From: Caryophanales bacterium | GTDB lineage: Bacteria; Bacillota_I; Bacilli_A; RF39; UBA660 | Direction: 5' to 3' | Assembly: GCA_016282415.1 (NCBI GenBank) | Contig: JAEEKO010000005.1 | Location: 1-10,968, forward strand | Length of the DNA: 10,968 nucleotides | Shown: positions 1 to 6,257 of the stretch, piece by piece | Layout: the number at the start of each line of letters is the position of its first letter | Numbering within the stretch: the first letter of the stretch is position 1 | Program-made: the position numbers and the translations under genes | Notes under the pieces: generated by a model | Told to the model about the DNA's origin: nothing | Database searches by the model: none | Seen by the model: the letters and a program-made list of their open reading frames with translations, nothing else

Positions 1-566
1 ACACAAGTATCTTTATCGACTTCCGCAACATCAACTTTTTGAAAACGTCTTAAGAAAGCGCGGTCTCTTAAGATATAAGTTTCATATTCCTCAGTAGTAG
101 TTGCACCAATCATTTTAATAGTACCACGGTCTAGACCAGCTTTTAACATATTAGCAAAGTCTACTCCAGTTTCTCTAGTTCTACTAATTAAAACATGAGT
201 TTCATCAATAAAAATTATTGTTTTAGGTCTTTTTTCTAATTCTTTAACTAATAAATCAACTCTAGTTTCCGTTTGACTATCAATATTATATTCACCCATT
301 AAACTAGTGAAATTAATTTTATATAATTCATAACCTTGTAATGCTTCTGGAACTAAATTTTTTTGAATACGATATGCAATACCTTCAACAATACTAGTTT
401 TACCAATACCAGGTTTACCAACTAGTAAAGCACTCTTCTCTGGTGTTAACAATGTAATAATACATTGTCTAATTTCCTCATCACGTGCTATAGCCGGATC
501 AGTAATATATTCTTTTGCTGTTAAGTTTTCACCATATCGTTCAATAATACTTACACCATTATCCAT
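1..566 (-). CDS. ClpA/B/C-like AAA+ ATPase, N-terminal part (runs off the window)
   Basis: Partial: 188 codons are visible from ATG at 566 and the frame is still open at base 1. It is the first AAA+ module (D1) of an Hsp100/Clp unfoldase, a cytosolic ATPase that threads proteins through a hexameric ring. Visible: Walker A GKPGIGKT (residues 50-57), Walker B IIFIDETH (117-124, catalytic E122), sensor-1 IGATT (153-157) and arginine-finger stretch FLRRF (171-175). The Clp N-domain is missing: the protein opens about 45 residues before Walker A with the linker that normally follows it. The D1 pore loop, KYRG in canonical Clp proteins, aligns with NIDS (94-97). The start is chosen by SD AGGTGATC (570-577), an exact match to the 16S 3' end. 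It lies just past the terminator at 594-625. ClpC- or ClpB-like class cannot be decided without the rest. Confidence 0.9.
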   Translation of the reverse strand, partial: MDNGVSIIERYGENLTAKEYITDPAIARDEEIRQCIITLLTPEKSALLVGKPGIGKTSIVEGIAYRIQKNLVPEALQGYELYKINFTSLMGEYNIDSQTETRVDLLVKELEKRPKTIIFIDETHVLISRTRETGVDFANMLKAGLDRGTIKMIGATTTEEYETYILRDRAFLRRFQKVDVAEVDKDTC

Positions 567-593
567 CACGATCACCTATTATAATAATAACAT

Positions 594-625
594 AAAAAAA
601 ACGATTGATAAATAATTATCAACCG
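594..625 (-). terminator. Rho-independent terminator after the 3-segment membrane protein gene
   Basis: Read on the minus strand, a 10-bp stem (616-625 with 602-611, one G-T wobble, loop of 4) is followed directly by eight T residues (594-601). It starts 10 nt after the stop codon at 635. It separates the pseudouridine synthase/membrane protein pair from the Clp-like gene, which therefore needs its own promoter or read-through. Confidence 0.85.
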
Positions 626-634
626 CTTTACTAT

Positions 635-1369
635 TTATTGATGTTGATTTGCTTTTTTAATCTTATCAATTGTTTTACTATTAGCATAAATTGTTACTTC
701 TTTATCAAATAAGCGATTATACTTATAAACTTTTTTATCTTTTAAATTATCGTAAACCGTCATTACTAATTTTCTAAAGTTTTCATAATCACTATGATAA
801 GTTTTAATTAAATCCGCACGATTTTTATTAACCATTACTTCAAACTTCTCACTTGATGATTCTGGTTCACTAACAACAATACGATATTCTTTTTTAGCTT
901 TCTTATCAACAACATATTTTACATAATAATTATTAGTATTTAAAATAGCTTTATTACTAACTTTATATACCGTATCAACATTCTTATAATTATCCGGAAT
1001 ATCATCAACTAACTCCGTTTTTAATATTTCAAATGGTACTAAGCAAGAAGTTGCTACCAATAATGCTAAACAACTTGAGAAATGGAATAATAATACACCA
1101 ACTTTTACATTACCATCAATTACTAATTTAGTTAATAAATAAGTAAAGAACAGTATAAAAGCTAAAGCACTTAGTAATCCCAGCAATGGTGATAAATAAG
1201 GTAATCCATCAATCAATAGGCAAATATAAAAAATAATGCCACCTAATACTGATACTAATACTAAATAAAGTGGTATTAACACCAAAATAAATAATAATAT
1301 TCGAATAATTGTTAATAATACACTTCCTGTTGCCTTTAACACCTTTTTATCTTTTTCTTTACTATTCAT
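635..1369 (-). CDS. Membrane protein of unknown function with extracytoplasmic C-terminal domain
   Basis: I do not recognise this 244-residue protein. A short charged N-terminus (MNSKEKDKK) is followed by hydrophobic segments at about 14-53 (long enough for one or two helices), 59-81 and 90-112, then a hydrophilic, lysine-rich tail of about 130 residues (113-244) with alternating beta-like strands. That tail is probably outside the cell if the number of helices is odd. The start at 1369 is set by GGAGGG (1375-1380), 5 nt upstream; the longer reading from 1396 has no such site and would place the SD inside the gene. Start and upstream stop overlap by 8 nt (ATGAATAG), so translation is probably coupled to the pseudouridine synthase. 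A terminator follows at 594-625. No catalytic motif is visible. Confidence 0.75.
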   Translation of the reverse strand: MNSKEKDKKVLKATGSVLLTIIRILLFILVLIPLYLVLVSVLGGIIFYICLLIDGLPYLSPLLGLLSALAFILFFTYLLTKLVIDGNVKVGVLLFHFSSCLALLVATSCLVPFEILKTELVDDIPDNYKNVDTVYKVSNKAILNTNNYYVKYVVDKKAKKEYRIVVSEPESSSEKFEVMVNKNRADLIKTYHSDYENFRKLVMTVYDNLKDKKVYKYNRLFDKEVTIYANSKTIDKIKKANQHQ

Positions 1370-2042
1370 AAAAACCCTCCGCATATTTGATACCATCTTG
1401 TTTTCTTACATATTGTGAGAAATACTTCGGAAGCGGTGCTTCAAAAGTCATTTCTTTACGGGTGATTGGATGAATAATTGTTAATTTATATGCATGTAGA
1501 TACAAGTGTTTCTTTCTGGTATCTAAAGCATATTTCTTATCACCAACCACTGGACAGTTAATACTATTCATATGAACCCTTATTTGATTTTTACGTCCAG
1601 TTTTAATATTTATTCTTACGAAATTATAATATCCTGGCTGTAAAACTTCATATTCAGTTATTGCTAATTTAGCATCTTCACTTTGATTAGTAATATAAAC
1701 CATATGTTCTTTATTTTCTTTTAAATAGTTTTTAATAACTCCAAAGCGGTCCATCTTACCTTTACAAAGTGCTAAATACTCACGATCAAATTTATCCCAA
1801 TGTTTTTGTAAGTATTCTTTAGCAATATCTACTTTTGCAAAAACAATAACTCCACTTGTATCGCGATCTAAGCGATGCACAATAAATACTTTGATTTTAG
1901 GATTCACTTTTTTAATATAAGTATAAACTTGATGATATAAAGTATTATATTTTTCTTTAGTAGTAGCAATCGTTAATAAATGCTCTGGTTTATTAACTAC
2001 TAATATATAACGATCTTCGTATAAAATATGTAATCGCTGCAT
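1362..2042 (-). CDS. RluA-family RNA pseudouridine synthase
   Basis: Isomerises specific uridines in rRNA or tRNA to pseudouridine. The family signature HRLDRDTSG is at residues 56-64 with the catalytic aspartate D59 in HRLD; the early KPEHLLT stretch (18-24) and the late GRKNQIRVHM motif (canonical GRTHQIRVH) also fit. At 226 residues it lacks the N-terminal S4 RNA-binding domain of RluD/RluC, so it belongs with the short, catalytic-domain-only members such as RluA or TruC. The exact target uridine cannot be read from the sequence. Start ATG at 2042 has a weak GGTGGT site upstream and a possible extended -10 at 2058-2066. It is first in a two-gene unit with the membrane protein downstream (8-nt overlap) and divergent from the SH3b gene. 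Confidence 0.92.
   Translation of the reverse strand: MQRLHILYEDRYILVVNKPEHLLTIATTKEKYNTLYHQVYTYIKKVNPKIKVFIVHRLDRDTSGVIVFAKVDIAKEYLQKHWDKFDREYLALCKGKMDRFGVIKNYLKENKEHMVYITNQSEDAKLAITEYEVLQPGYYNFVRINIKTGRKNQIRVHMNSINCPVVGDKKYALDTRKKHLYLHAYKLTIIHPITRKEMTFEAPLPKYFSQYVRKQDGIKYAEGFYE
1375..1380 (-). promoter_or_regulatory. Ribosome binding site deciding the start at 1369
   Basis: GGAGGG on the minus strand, 5 nt before ATG at 1369 and lying inside the 3' end of the preceding pseudouridine synthase gene. It argues for MNSKEK as the N-terminus rather than the upstream in-frame methionine at 1396. Confidence 0.75.
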
Positions 2043-2057
2043 ACTACCACCAATTTA

Positions 2058-2066
2058 ATTATATCA
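2058..2066 (-). promoter_or_regulatory. Possible extended -10 promoter for the pseudouridine synthase gene
   Basis: TGATATAAT on the minus strand matches the TGnTATAAT extended -10. I see no convincing -35 element. Transcription would begin near 2051, leaving a leader of only about 9 nt before ATG at 2042. Confidence 0.4.
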
Positions 2067-2081
2067 TGTATTAAAAATATA

Positions 2082-2090
2082 TGTTATAAT
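2082..2090 (+). promoter_or_regulatory. Extended -10 promoter for the SH3b protein gene
   Basis: TGTTATAAT is an exact TGnTATAAT extended -10; the -35 region is weak. Predicted start is near 2097, just before the SD AAGGA (2101-2105), which is 8 nt from ATG at 2114. It lies back-to-back with the possible minus-strand promoter at 2058-2066. Confidence 0.55.
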
Positions 2091-2113
2091 TATTTCGACA
2101 AAGGATTGGTATT

Positions 2114-2776
2114 ATGAGAATAAGAAGAAAAACCAAAAAGGTTGGAAAATTATTTATTTTATTATTAATATTATTAGTAGTCGGTGGTGCTGGTTATTAT
2201 ACATATAGCAAAATCAGTGAACAAAACCGTATTAAAAATATTAAAAAAGGTTGGTATGTTGAAATTAAATCCGACTTTATTAATTTAAGAAGTGACTGTA
2301 ATGCCTCTTCTAAAAAGATTGGTGAAGTTAAAAAAGGTGAAGTATATAAAGTATTAGATGTTAATCTAGAAACTCCTGGTTACTTCTTCTATCAAATAAA
2401 AGTTGATAAAAAAACTATCGGATGGATTGCATCAACAATTGAAGAAAAGAATGGTAAACCATATGCTCAAAATCATAACAACACCATTGATTTTAAAACC
2501 CCAACTCTTAAATTCTTTGAAGATGAATATCAAGTTTATAGTATAGATAAAATTAAATATGATCATCTTGAAGTTGATGATGACAGTGATGATTGGGAAA
2601 TAACTTCTGAGGTATATCATGAATTAGATCCCGTAAATGATAAAGACCAATATTGGATTAAATATACTGTTACTGATAAAACAGGAAAGCATTCATCTAA
2701 AGTACAACGTATTGTGTTTGATGTTAAGCCAAGTGAAGATCAAGTAAAATCTTTTCAATTAATGCGTAATAACTAA
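2114..2776 (+). CDS. Membrane-anchored SH3b-domain protein with Ig-like C-terminal domain
   Basis: 220 residues. A basic N-terminus (MRIRRKTKK) and one hydrophobic helix (about 11-30) form an uncleaved signal-anchor, so the rest is probably outside the membrane. Residues 47-107 match a bacterial SH3 (SH3b) domain: the INLRS core (56-60), the GEVKKGEVYKVLDV strand pair (70-83) and the closing GWIAS (103-107). SH3b domains commonly bind peptidoglycan or cell-wall peptides. Residues about 128-204 look like a beta-sandwich of the bacterial Ig/DUF5011 kind, ending in the typical YTVTDKTGKHSSKVQRIV pattern, with an acidic run at 153-160 that could bind a cation. No hydrolase domain is present, so a binding or scaffold role at the wall is inferred. 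SD AAGGA at 2101-2105. It ends on the shared terminator at 2775-2804. Confidence 0.8.
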   Translation: MRIRRKTKKVGKLFILLLILLVVGGAGYYTYSKISEQNRIKNIKKGWYVEIKSDFINLRSDCNASSKKIGEVKKGEVYKVLDVNLETPGYFFYQIKVDKKTIGWIASTIEEKNGKPYAQNHNNTIDFKTPTLKFFEDEYQVYSIDKIKYDHLEVDDDSDDWEITSEVYHELDPVNDKDQYWIKYTVTDKTGKHSSKVQRIVFDVKPSEDQVKSFQLMRNN

Positions 2777-2804
2777 AAAAATAACTCAGATGAGTTATTT
2801 TTTT
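2775..2804. terminator. Bidirectional terminator between two convergent genes
   Basis: ATAACTCA (2781-2788) pairs with TGAGTTAT (2791-2798); with a working loop of four the stem is 7 bp, flanked by an A-run (2775-2781) and a T-run (2798-2804). It is symmetrical, so it can stop transcripts from both sides. It overlaps the TAA stop of each flanking gene (2774-2776 and 2795-2797). Confidence 0.85.
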
Positions 2805-3190
2805 AATTCAATTTTAACACGATTGGCTTTCTTTAGATTAACATCAGTTGATGCCATAACCGTCATACTATGATCAGGTTCAATTTCACTATTAACATAA
2901 CCTAATAAAGTAGTAACTTTTTTATTATCTTTATCATAGAAAGTAAATAACAATGATTTAGCTTTAATCGTTTTTTTAGTTGGGTTTTTAACATTAACAG
3001 AATAAGTATATAAACCTTCATCTTTAATGATAACACCATCACTAATTCTCAATTTACCTACTACTTGTGTTTTATTAATATTGTTAGTATGTAACAATTT
3101 ATAACGTAATACTATTCCTAATGTTACAATTCCAGCAATTACTAAAACCGCTGCTACAATCAGTGCAATTGTTACTTTTTTATTTGACAT
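2795..3190 (-). CDS. Small membrane-anchored protein with FxLYD-like domain
   Basis: 131 residues from ATG at 3190. One strong hydrophobic helix (about 7-29) after a short MSNKK start, then an extracytoplasmic beta-rich domain (about 43-129). The pattern VVGKLRIS...YTYSVNVKNPTKK...SLLFTFYDKDNKKV...GYVNSEIEPDHSMTV is that of FxLYD-like domains, Ig-like folds in Firmicute surface proteins: a NPTKKTI turn, a FYDKD strand in place of FYD, then the IEPDHS loop. No enzyme motif, so function is unknown. The start is set by GAGG (3200-3203), 9 nt before ATG at 3190; a TTG three codons earlier (3199) sits on the SD and is unlikely. Own promoter at 3224-3252; it faces the SH3b gene and shares its terminator. 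Confidence 0.72.
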   Translation of the reverse strand: MSNKKVTIALIVAAVLVIAGIVTLGIVLRYKLLHTNNINKTQVVGKLRISDGVIIKDEGLYTYSVNVKNPTKKTIKAKSLLFTFYDKDNKKVTTLLGYVNSEIEPDHSMTVMASTDVNLKKANRVKIELKK

Positions 3191-3223
3191 ATTTATCAAC
3201 CTCGATTTTATGATACTAGAAAC

Positions 3224-3252
3224 ATTATAACAATGATTTTAAATGATAGCAA
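3224..3252 (-). promoter_or_regulatory. Promoter for the FxLYD-like protein gene
   Basis: Minus strand: -35 TTGCTA (3247-3252), 17-bp spacer, -10 TATAAT (3224-3229) with an upstream TGT making it an extended -10. Start predicted near 3217, giving a leader of about 27 nt that includes the SD GAGG. It lies just downstream of the tRNA terminator. Confidence 0.65.
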
Positions 3253-3253
3253 T

Positions 3254-3279
3254 AAAAAAACTACCATGTCTGGTAGTTT
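3254..3279 (-). terminator. Rho-independent terminator after tRNA-Asn
   Basis: Minus strand: perfect 9-bp stem AAACTACCA/TGGTAGTTT (3271-3279 with 3258-3266) with a 4-nt loop GACA, then a T-run reaching 3254. It is 11 nt beyond the CCA end of the tRNA. Confidence 0.87.
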
Positions 3280-3289
3280 ATTTCTTAAA

Positions 3290-3365
3290 TGGCGCTTGAT
3301 GTAGGACTCGGACCTACGACCTGCCGGTTAACAGCCGGATGCTCTACCAACTGAGCTAATCAAGC
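3290..3365 (-). tRNA. tRNA-Asn (anticodon GTT)
   Basis: 76 nt with encoded CCA. The acceptor stem GCTTGAT/ATCAAGC is fully paired, the discriminator is G73 as expected for Asn, the D arm is GCTC-AGTTGGTA-GAGC with G18 G19 present, and the anticodon loop is CTGTTAA with GTT at 3330-3332 (read on the minus strand). The T stem is GTAGG/CCTAC. Two oddities: the T loop reads TCCGAGT, so position 55 (base 3311) is C where almost all tRNAs have U/pseudouridine, and the anticodon stem opens with a T27/C43 mismatch (3339 and 3323). It stands alone, not in a tRNA cluster, with its own promoter (3378-3406) and terminator (3254-3279). It is 50 nt downstream of dus. Confidence 0.95.
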
Positions 3366-3377
3366 ACTTGCTATATA

Positions 3378-3406
3378 AATATAGCAAAAATGCCGGTATA
3401 TGTCAA
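3378..3406 (-). promoter_or_regulatory. Strong sigma-A-type promoter for tRNA-Asn
   Basis: Minus strand: perfect -35 TTGACA (3401-3406), 17-bp spacer, -10 TATATT (3378-3383). Start predicted near 3371, about 5 nt before the mature tRNA 5' end at 3365. The -10 sits in an 8-bp inverted repeat (TTGCTATA 3368-3375 with TATAGCAA 3380-3387), which has no T-run on this strand and so is not a terminator. Confidence 0.8.
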
Positions 3407-3415
3407 TAAAATTCA

Positions 3416-4387
3416 CTAATTTTTTTCAAAAAAATTTTTTAACAAAGCCAATACTTCATCCTTGCTTTTTAGCTTATTAACTTCGTTTTTTAATTCCTTG
3501 GTATTAGGAATTCCTTTTAGATACCACATAATAAATGAACGCATCTCTAAATTAGCTAAAATTGCATTCTTATCTTGCTCTAACATATTATAGTGTCGTT
3601 CAATCATTTGATATACTTCTTCATTCGAAGGTTTAGGTAATAATATCCCTTCTTCTAGATATGTAACTGTATCACGAATTAACCATGGATTACCTAAAAC
3701 CCCACGTCCAATCATTACTGCGTCACATCCGGTTTCATCTAACATTTTCTTAGCTAATTCGGGAGTAGTTACGTCCCCATTACCAATAACCGGAATTGAT
3801 ACGCACTCTTTTACGGCTTTAATGATATTCCAATCAGCGTTTCCTGCATAACCTTGACTACGGGTTCTTGCATGAATTGTGATGGCACTAGCACCGGCTT
3901 TTTCAATCACTTTAGCAACTTCAGTTGCATTAATACTATTTTGATCCCAACCACTACGAATTTTAACCGTTACTGGAACGTTTACCGCCTTAACGACAGC
4001 ACTAACAATATCATAAATTTTTTCTGGATTCTTTAACAAAGCGCTTCCCGCTTGTGATTTTAAAGCAACTTTAGGTACCGGACATCCCATATTAATATCG
4101 ATAATATCCGGATGCATCTTTTCTTCAATAATCTGTGCCGCCTTTACGAAGGATTCTTTATCACTACCAAAGATTTGTTGTGCTATAGGGCGTTCCTCTT
4201 CGCTCATTTTTAACATATCTAATGTTTTATCATTATCATAACAAATAGCTTTATCCGAAACCATTTCAGCAAAGATTAACCCTGCCCCCATTTCTTTGAT
4301 TATCTTACGATATGAAGTGTTTGAAATACCTGCCATTGGCGCTAAAACAACTTGATTATTGATTTCAACATTTCCTATTTTCCACAT
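3416..4387 (-). CDS. dusB: tRNA-dihydrouridine synthase, DusB-like
   Basis: FMN-dependent enzyme that reduces uridines in the tRNA D loop to dihydrouridine using NADPH. 323 residues, usual for the family. The TIM-barrel opens with VVLAPMAGISN (13-23), the catalytic cysteine is C102 in NMGCPVPKV, the active-site histidine is H172 in the IHARTRSQGYAG stretch (171-182), and the FMN-phosphate loop is seen as IGNGDV (201-206) and CDAVMIGRGVLGNPWL (from 221). This matches the DusB/YacF group of Firmicutes. ATG at 4387 overlaps the TAA of pta by one base (TAATG), with GGGAG upstream inside pta, so it is translated by coupling. No terminator follows before the tRNA gene, so some transcripts may run on into it. 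Confidence 0.95.
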   Translation of the reverse strand: MWKIGNVEINNQVVLAPMAGISNTSYRKIIKEMGAGLIFAEMVSDKAICYDNDKTLDMLKMSEEERPIAQQIFGSDKESFVKAAQIIEEKMHPDIIDINMGCPVPKVALKSQAGSALLKNPEKIYDIVSAVVKAVNVPVTVKIRSGWDQNSINATEVAKVIEKAGASAITIHARTRSQGYAGNADWNIIKAVKECVSIPVIGNGDVTTPELAKKMLDETGCDAVMIGRGVLGNPWLIRDTVTYLEEGILLPKPSNEEVYQMIERHYNMLEQDKNAILANLEMRSFIMWYLKGIPNTKELKNEVNKLKSKDEVLALLKNFFEKN

Positions 4388-5364
4388 TATTCTGAAGCTC
4401 CCGCTTGAACGGCAGTTATTGCAATAACCCCAACAATATCATCAACACTACATCCTCTTGATAAATCATTTACCGGTTTATTAATACCTTGGGTAATTGG
4501 TCCATAAGCTTTAGCATGACCTAATCTTTCTACCAATTTATAACCAATATTACCAGCATCAAGATTTGGGAAGATTAGTACGTTAGCATGACCAGCAACA
4601 TCAGAATATGGGGCTTTTGTTTTAGCAACTTCTGGTACAATAGCTGCATCTAATTGTAACTCACCATCCATTTGATATTCTGGAAATAATTCTTTAGCCA
4701 TTCTTACCGCTAATTTTACCTTATCAATCATCTCATGTTTAGCACTACCCATTGTTGAATAAGACAAGAATGCTGTAATTGGTTCACTGCCAGTTAACAA
4801 TTTAAAACTATCTGAAGAATCTTTTGCAATAAATGCTAATTCTTTTGGATTAGGATATTCATTTAAACCTGCATCCCCAAAAATATAAGGGGTTCTTGAT
4901 CCATCTAAATTCAACGTATCCATTAAGAAAAATGCGGATACTAATTGCGAAGTTGGCTTAGTTTTAATAATTTGTAATGCTGGTCTTAATGTATCGCTAG
5001 TAGGATGACAAGCTCCAGATACAATTCCATCCGCGATACCACGTTTTAATAACATACAAGCAAAATACATATTATTAGTAGTTATCATCTTACGAGCATC
5101 ATCTAAATTAATACCTTTATCTTTTCTTAATTCATAAAATTCAGTAATTAAATCATCGGTATATGGATAATCAAAAGGATTAATAATTTCGACATTATCA
5201 ATCTTATCAATCTCATATTTATCCCCAATTAAGATAATTTTAGCAATTCCCTCTTTTGAAGCAATTTTAGCAGCTTCCACTACTCTTTTATCTTCAGATT
5301 CAGGAAGAATGATTGTTTTAAGATTACCTTTCGCTTTATTTTTAATAAAATCTATTATTTCCAT
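4387..5364 (-). CDS. pta: Phosphate acetyltransferase
   Basis: Interconverts acetyl-CoA plus phosphate with acetyl phosphate plus CoA; with acetate kinase (not in this window) it makes ATP and acetate. 325 residues from ATG at 5364, the size of the single-domain Bacillus Pta and lacking the N-terminal regulatory domains of the enterobacterial enzyme. Family-typical segments are LPESEDKRVVEAA near the N-terminus, SGACHPTSDTLRPALQI, SEPITAFLSYSTMGSAKHE in the middle, and near the C-terminus FPNLDAGNIGYKLVERLG, GPITQGINKPVNDLSRG and VGVIAITAVQA. A TTG at 5370 is in frame, but the SD AAGGTGG (5374-5380) is only 3 nt from it and 9 nt from ATG at 5364, so ATG is preferred. It forms an operon with dus and is divergent from the ttcA-like gene. 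Confidence 0.96.
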   Translation of the reverse strand: MEIIDFIKNKAKGNLKTIILPESEDKRVVEAAKIASKEGIAKIILIGDKYEIDKIDNVEIINPFDYPYTDDLITEFYELRKDKGINLDDARKMITTNNMYFACMLLKRGIADGIVSGACHPTSDTLRPALQIIKTKPTSQLVSAFFLMDTLNLDGSRTPYIFGDAGLNEYPNPKELAFIAKDSSDSFKLLTGSEPITAFLSYSTMGSAKHEMIDKVKLAVRMAKELFPEYQMDGELQLDAAIVPEVAKTKAPYSDVAGHANVLIFPNLDAGNIGYKLVERLGHAKAYGPITQGINKPVNDLSRGCSVDDIVGVIAITAVQAGASE

Positions 5365-5369
5365 TGTCA

Positions 5370-5381
5370 ATCACCACCTTT
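5370..5381 (-). promoter_or_regulatory. Ribosome binding site deciding the pta start
   Basis: AAAGGTGGTGAT on the minus strand matches the 16S complement AAAGGAGGTGAT at 11 of 12 positions. Its placement favours ATG at 5364 over TTG at 5370, whose first base it overlaps. Confidence 0.7.
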
Positions 5382-5415
5382 ATTATAATATATTTTTACC
5401 AATTTGTGTTAAAAT
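5382..5415. promoter_or_regulatory. Divergent promoter region of pta and the ttcA-like gene
   Basis: Only 66 bp separate the two divergent starts, so both promoters must lie here or inside the genes. For pta, TATAAT at 5382-5387 has a possible TTAACA at 5407-5412 (19-bp spacer). For the plus strand, TGTTAAAAT (5407-5415) resembles an extended -10, and TATATT at 5389-5394 with TTGTCA (5364-5369) is an alternative. The octamer ATTATAAT (5382-5389) is its own reverse complement, so it offers a -10 in both directions. The elements overlap, so the two promoters may compete. Confidence 0.4.
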
Positions 5416-5430
5416 ATAAGTGGTGGTTGT

Positions 5431-6249
5431 ATGGAATTTTACCGTGAAGTTGAAAAAAACTTAATTAAGAAGAACCGTAAAGAACTTTGGTCAAAATTTA
5501 TCAAAGCAATAAAAGACTATAATTTAATAAATGAAAATGATAAAATCATGGTTTGTATGAGTGGTGGAAAAGACTCTTTCATTCTTGCTAAACTATTACA
5601 AGAATTAAAACGTCATGGTCAAACCAACTTTGATGTTGGATTTGTCGTAATGAACCCTGGTTATAAACCTGAAGTATTAAAAAAAATTACTGATAATGCC
5701 ACTTTATTAAATATTCCTATTGAAATATTTAGTAGCGACATATTTAAAGTCAGTACAAGTTTAAACCCAACCAACCCATGCTATATGTGTGCAAGAATGC
5801 GTCGTGGTTATTTATATGATTATGCTAAAGAACACGGCTATAACAAAATAGCATTAGGACATCACTATGATGACGTAATTGAAACTATCTTAATGAGTGT
5901 TATTTATGGTGGCGAATTTAAAACTATGCTTCCTAAATTAAAAAGTAAAAACTTTGAAGGCATGGAACTAATACGTCCAATGTACTATATCCGTGAAAAA
6001 GACATTGTTAATTTCAGTAAGAACAATAATTTAACCTTTATTAACTGTGCTTGTTCATTTACCGAAAGCAATATTGAAGGAAAAAGAAAAGAAATTAAAA
6101 ACTTAATTAAAGAATTAGAAAAAGATAATAAATACGTTCCATATAATATATTTAAAAGTGCTGAAAAAGTAAATTTAGAAACCCTTTTAAGTTATACTAA
6201 AGACGATGTTATATACGATATTTATGATGATTATGATATAATGAAATAG
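5431..6249 (+). CDS. TtcA-like PP-loop ATPase, tRNA 2-thiocytidine synthesis family
   Basis: 272 residues. The PP-loop SGGKDS (44-49) binds ATP and adenylates the target base; GHHYDD (143-148) is the second conserved family motif. CYMC (C117, C120, in PCYMCARMRRG) plus C206 or C208 in NCACS matches the three-cysteine [4Fe-4S] site of TtcA, which thiolates cytidine 32 in certain tRNAs. E. coli TtcA is longer and its third-cysteine region reads differently, so the precise substrate is not certain; this subfamily is often annotated simply as a tRNA 2-thiocytidine biosynthesis protein. ATG at 5431 has a GGTGGT site close by (5422-5427). The stop TAG (6247-6249) is part of the SD AGGTGA of the Fem gene 8 nt downstream, so the two are almost certainly co-transcribed. 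Confidence 0.88.
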   Translation: MEFYREVEKNLIKKNRKELWSKFIKAIKDYNLINENDKIMVCMSGGKDSFILAKLLQELKRHGQTNFDVGFVVMNPGYKPEVLKKITDNATLLNIPIEIFSSDIFKVSTSLNPTNPCYMCARMRRGYLYDYAKEHGYNKIALGHHYDDVIETILMSVIYGGEFKTMLPKLKSKNFEGMELIRPMYYIREKDIVNFSKNNNLTFINCACSFTESNIEGKRKEIKNLIKELEKDNKYVPYNIFKSAEKVNLETLLSYTKDDVIYDIYDDYDIMK

Positions 6250-6257
6250 GTGAAAAT

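Noticed and set aside
1370..1396. Longer N-terminus of the membrane protein starting at 1396
   Set aside because: It would place the GGAGGG site inside the gene and has no SD of its own; ATG at 1369 is correctly spaced.
2432..2620. 62-codon open frame on the minus strand
   Set aside because: It lies wholly inside the SH3b gene on the opposite strand, has no SD, and reads as a hydrophobic low-complexity antisense product of AT-rich DNA.
3368..3387. Perfect 8-bp inverted repeat just upstream of tRNA-Asn, considered as a dus terminator or an operator
   Set aside because: There is no T-run after it on the minus strand and it coincides with the -10 element of the tRNA promoter, whose AT-rich sequence is naturally near-palindromic. 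An operator role cannot be supported.
3191..3415. Possible riboswitch, T-box or small RNA in the longest non-coding stretch
   Set aside because: The stretch is fully explained by the FxLYD-gene promoter, the tRNA terminator, the tRNA and the tRNA promoter; no leader-type structure or T-box sequence is seen.
3854..4036. 60-codon open frame on the plus strand
   Set aside because: It is antisense to the conserved catalytic core of dus; composition is typical of a reverse-complement shadow.
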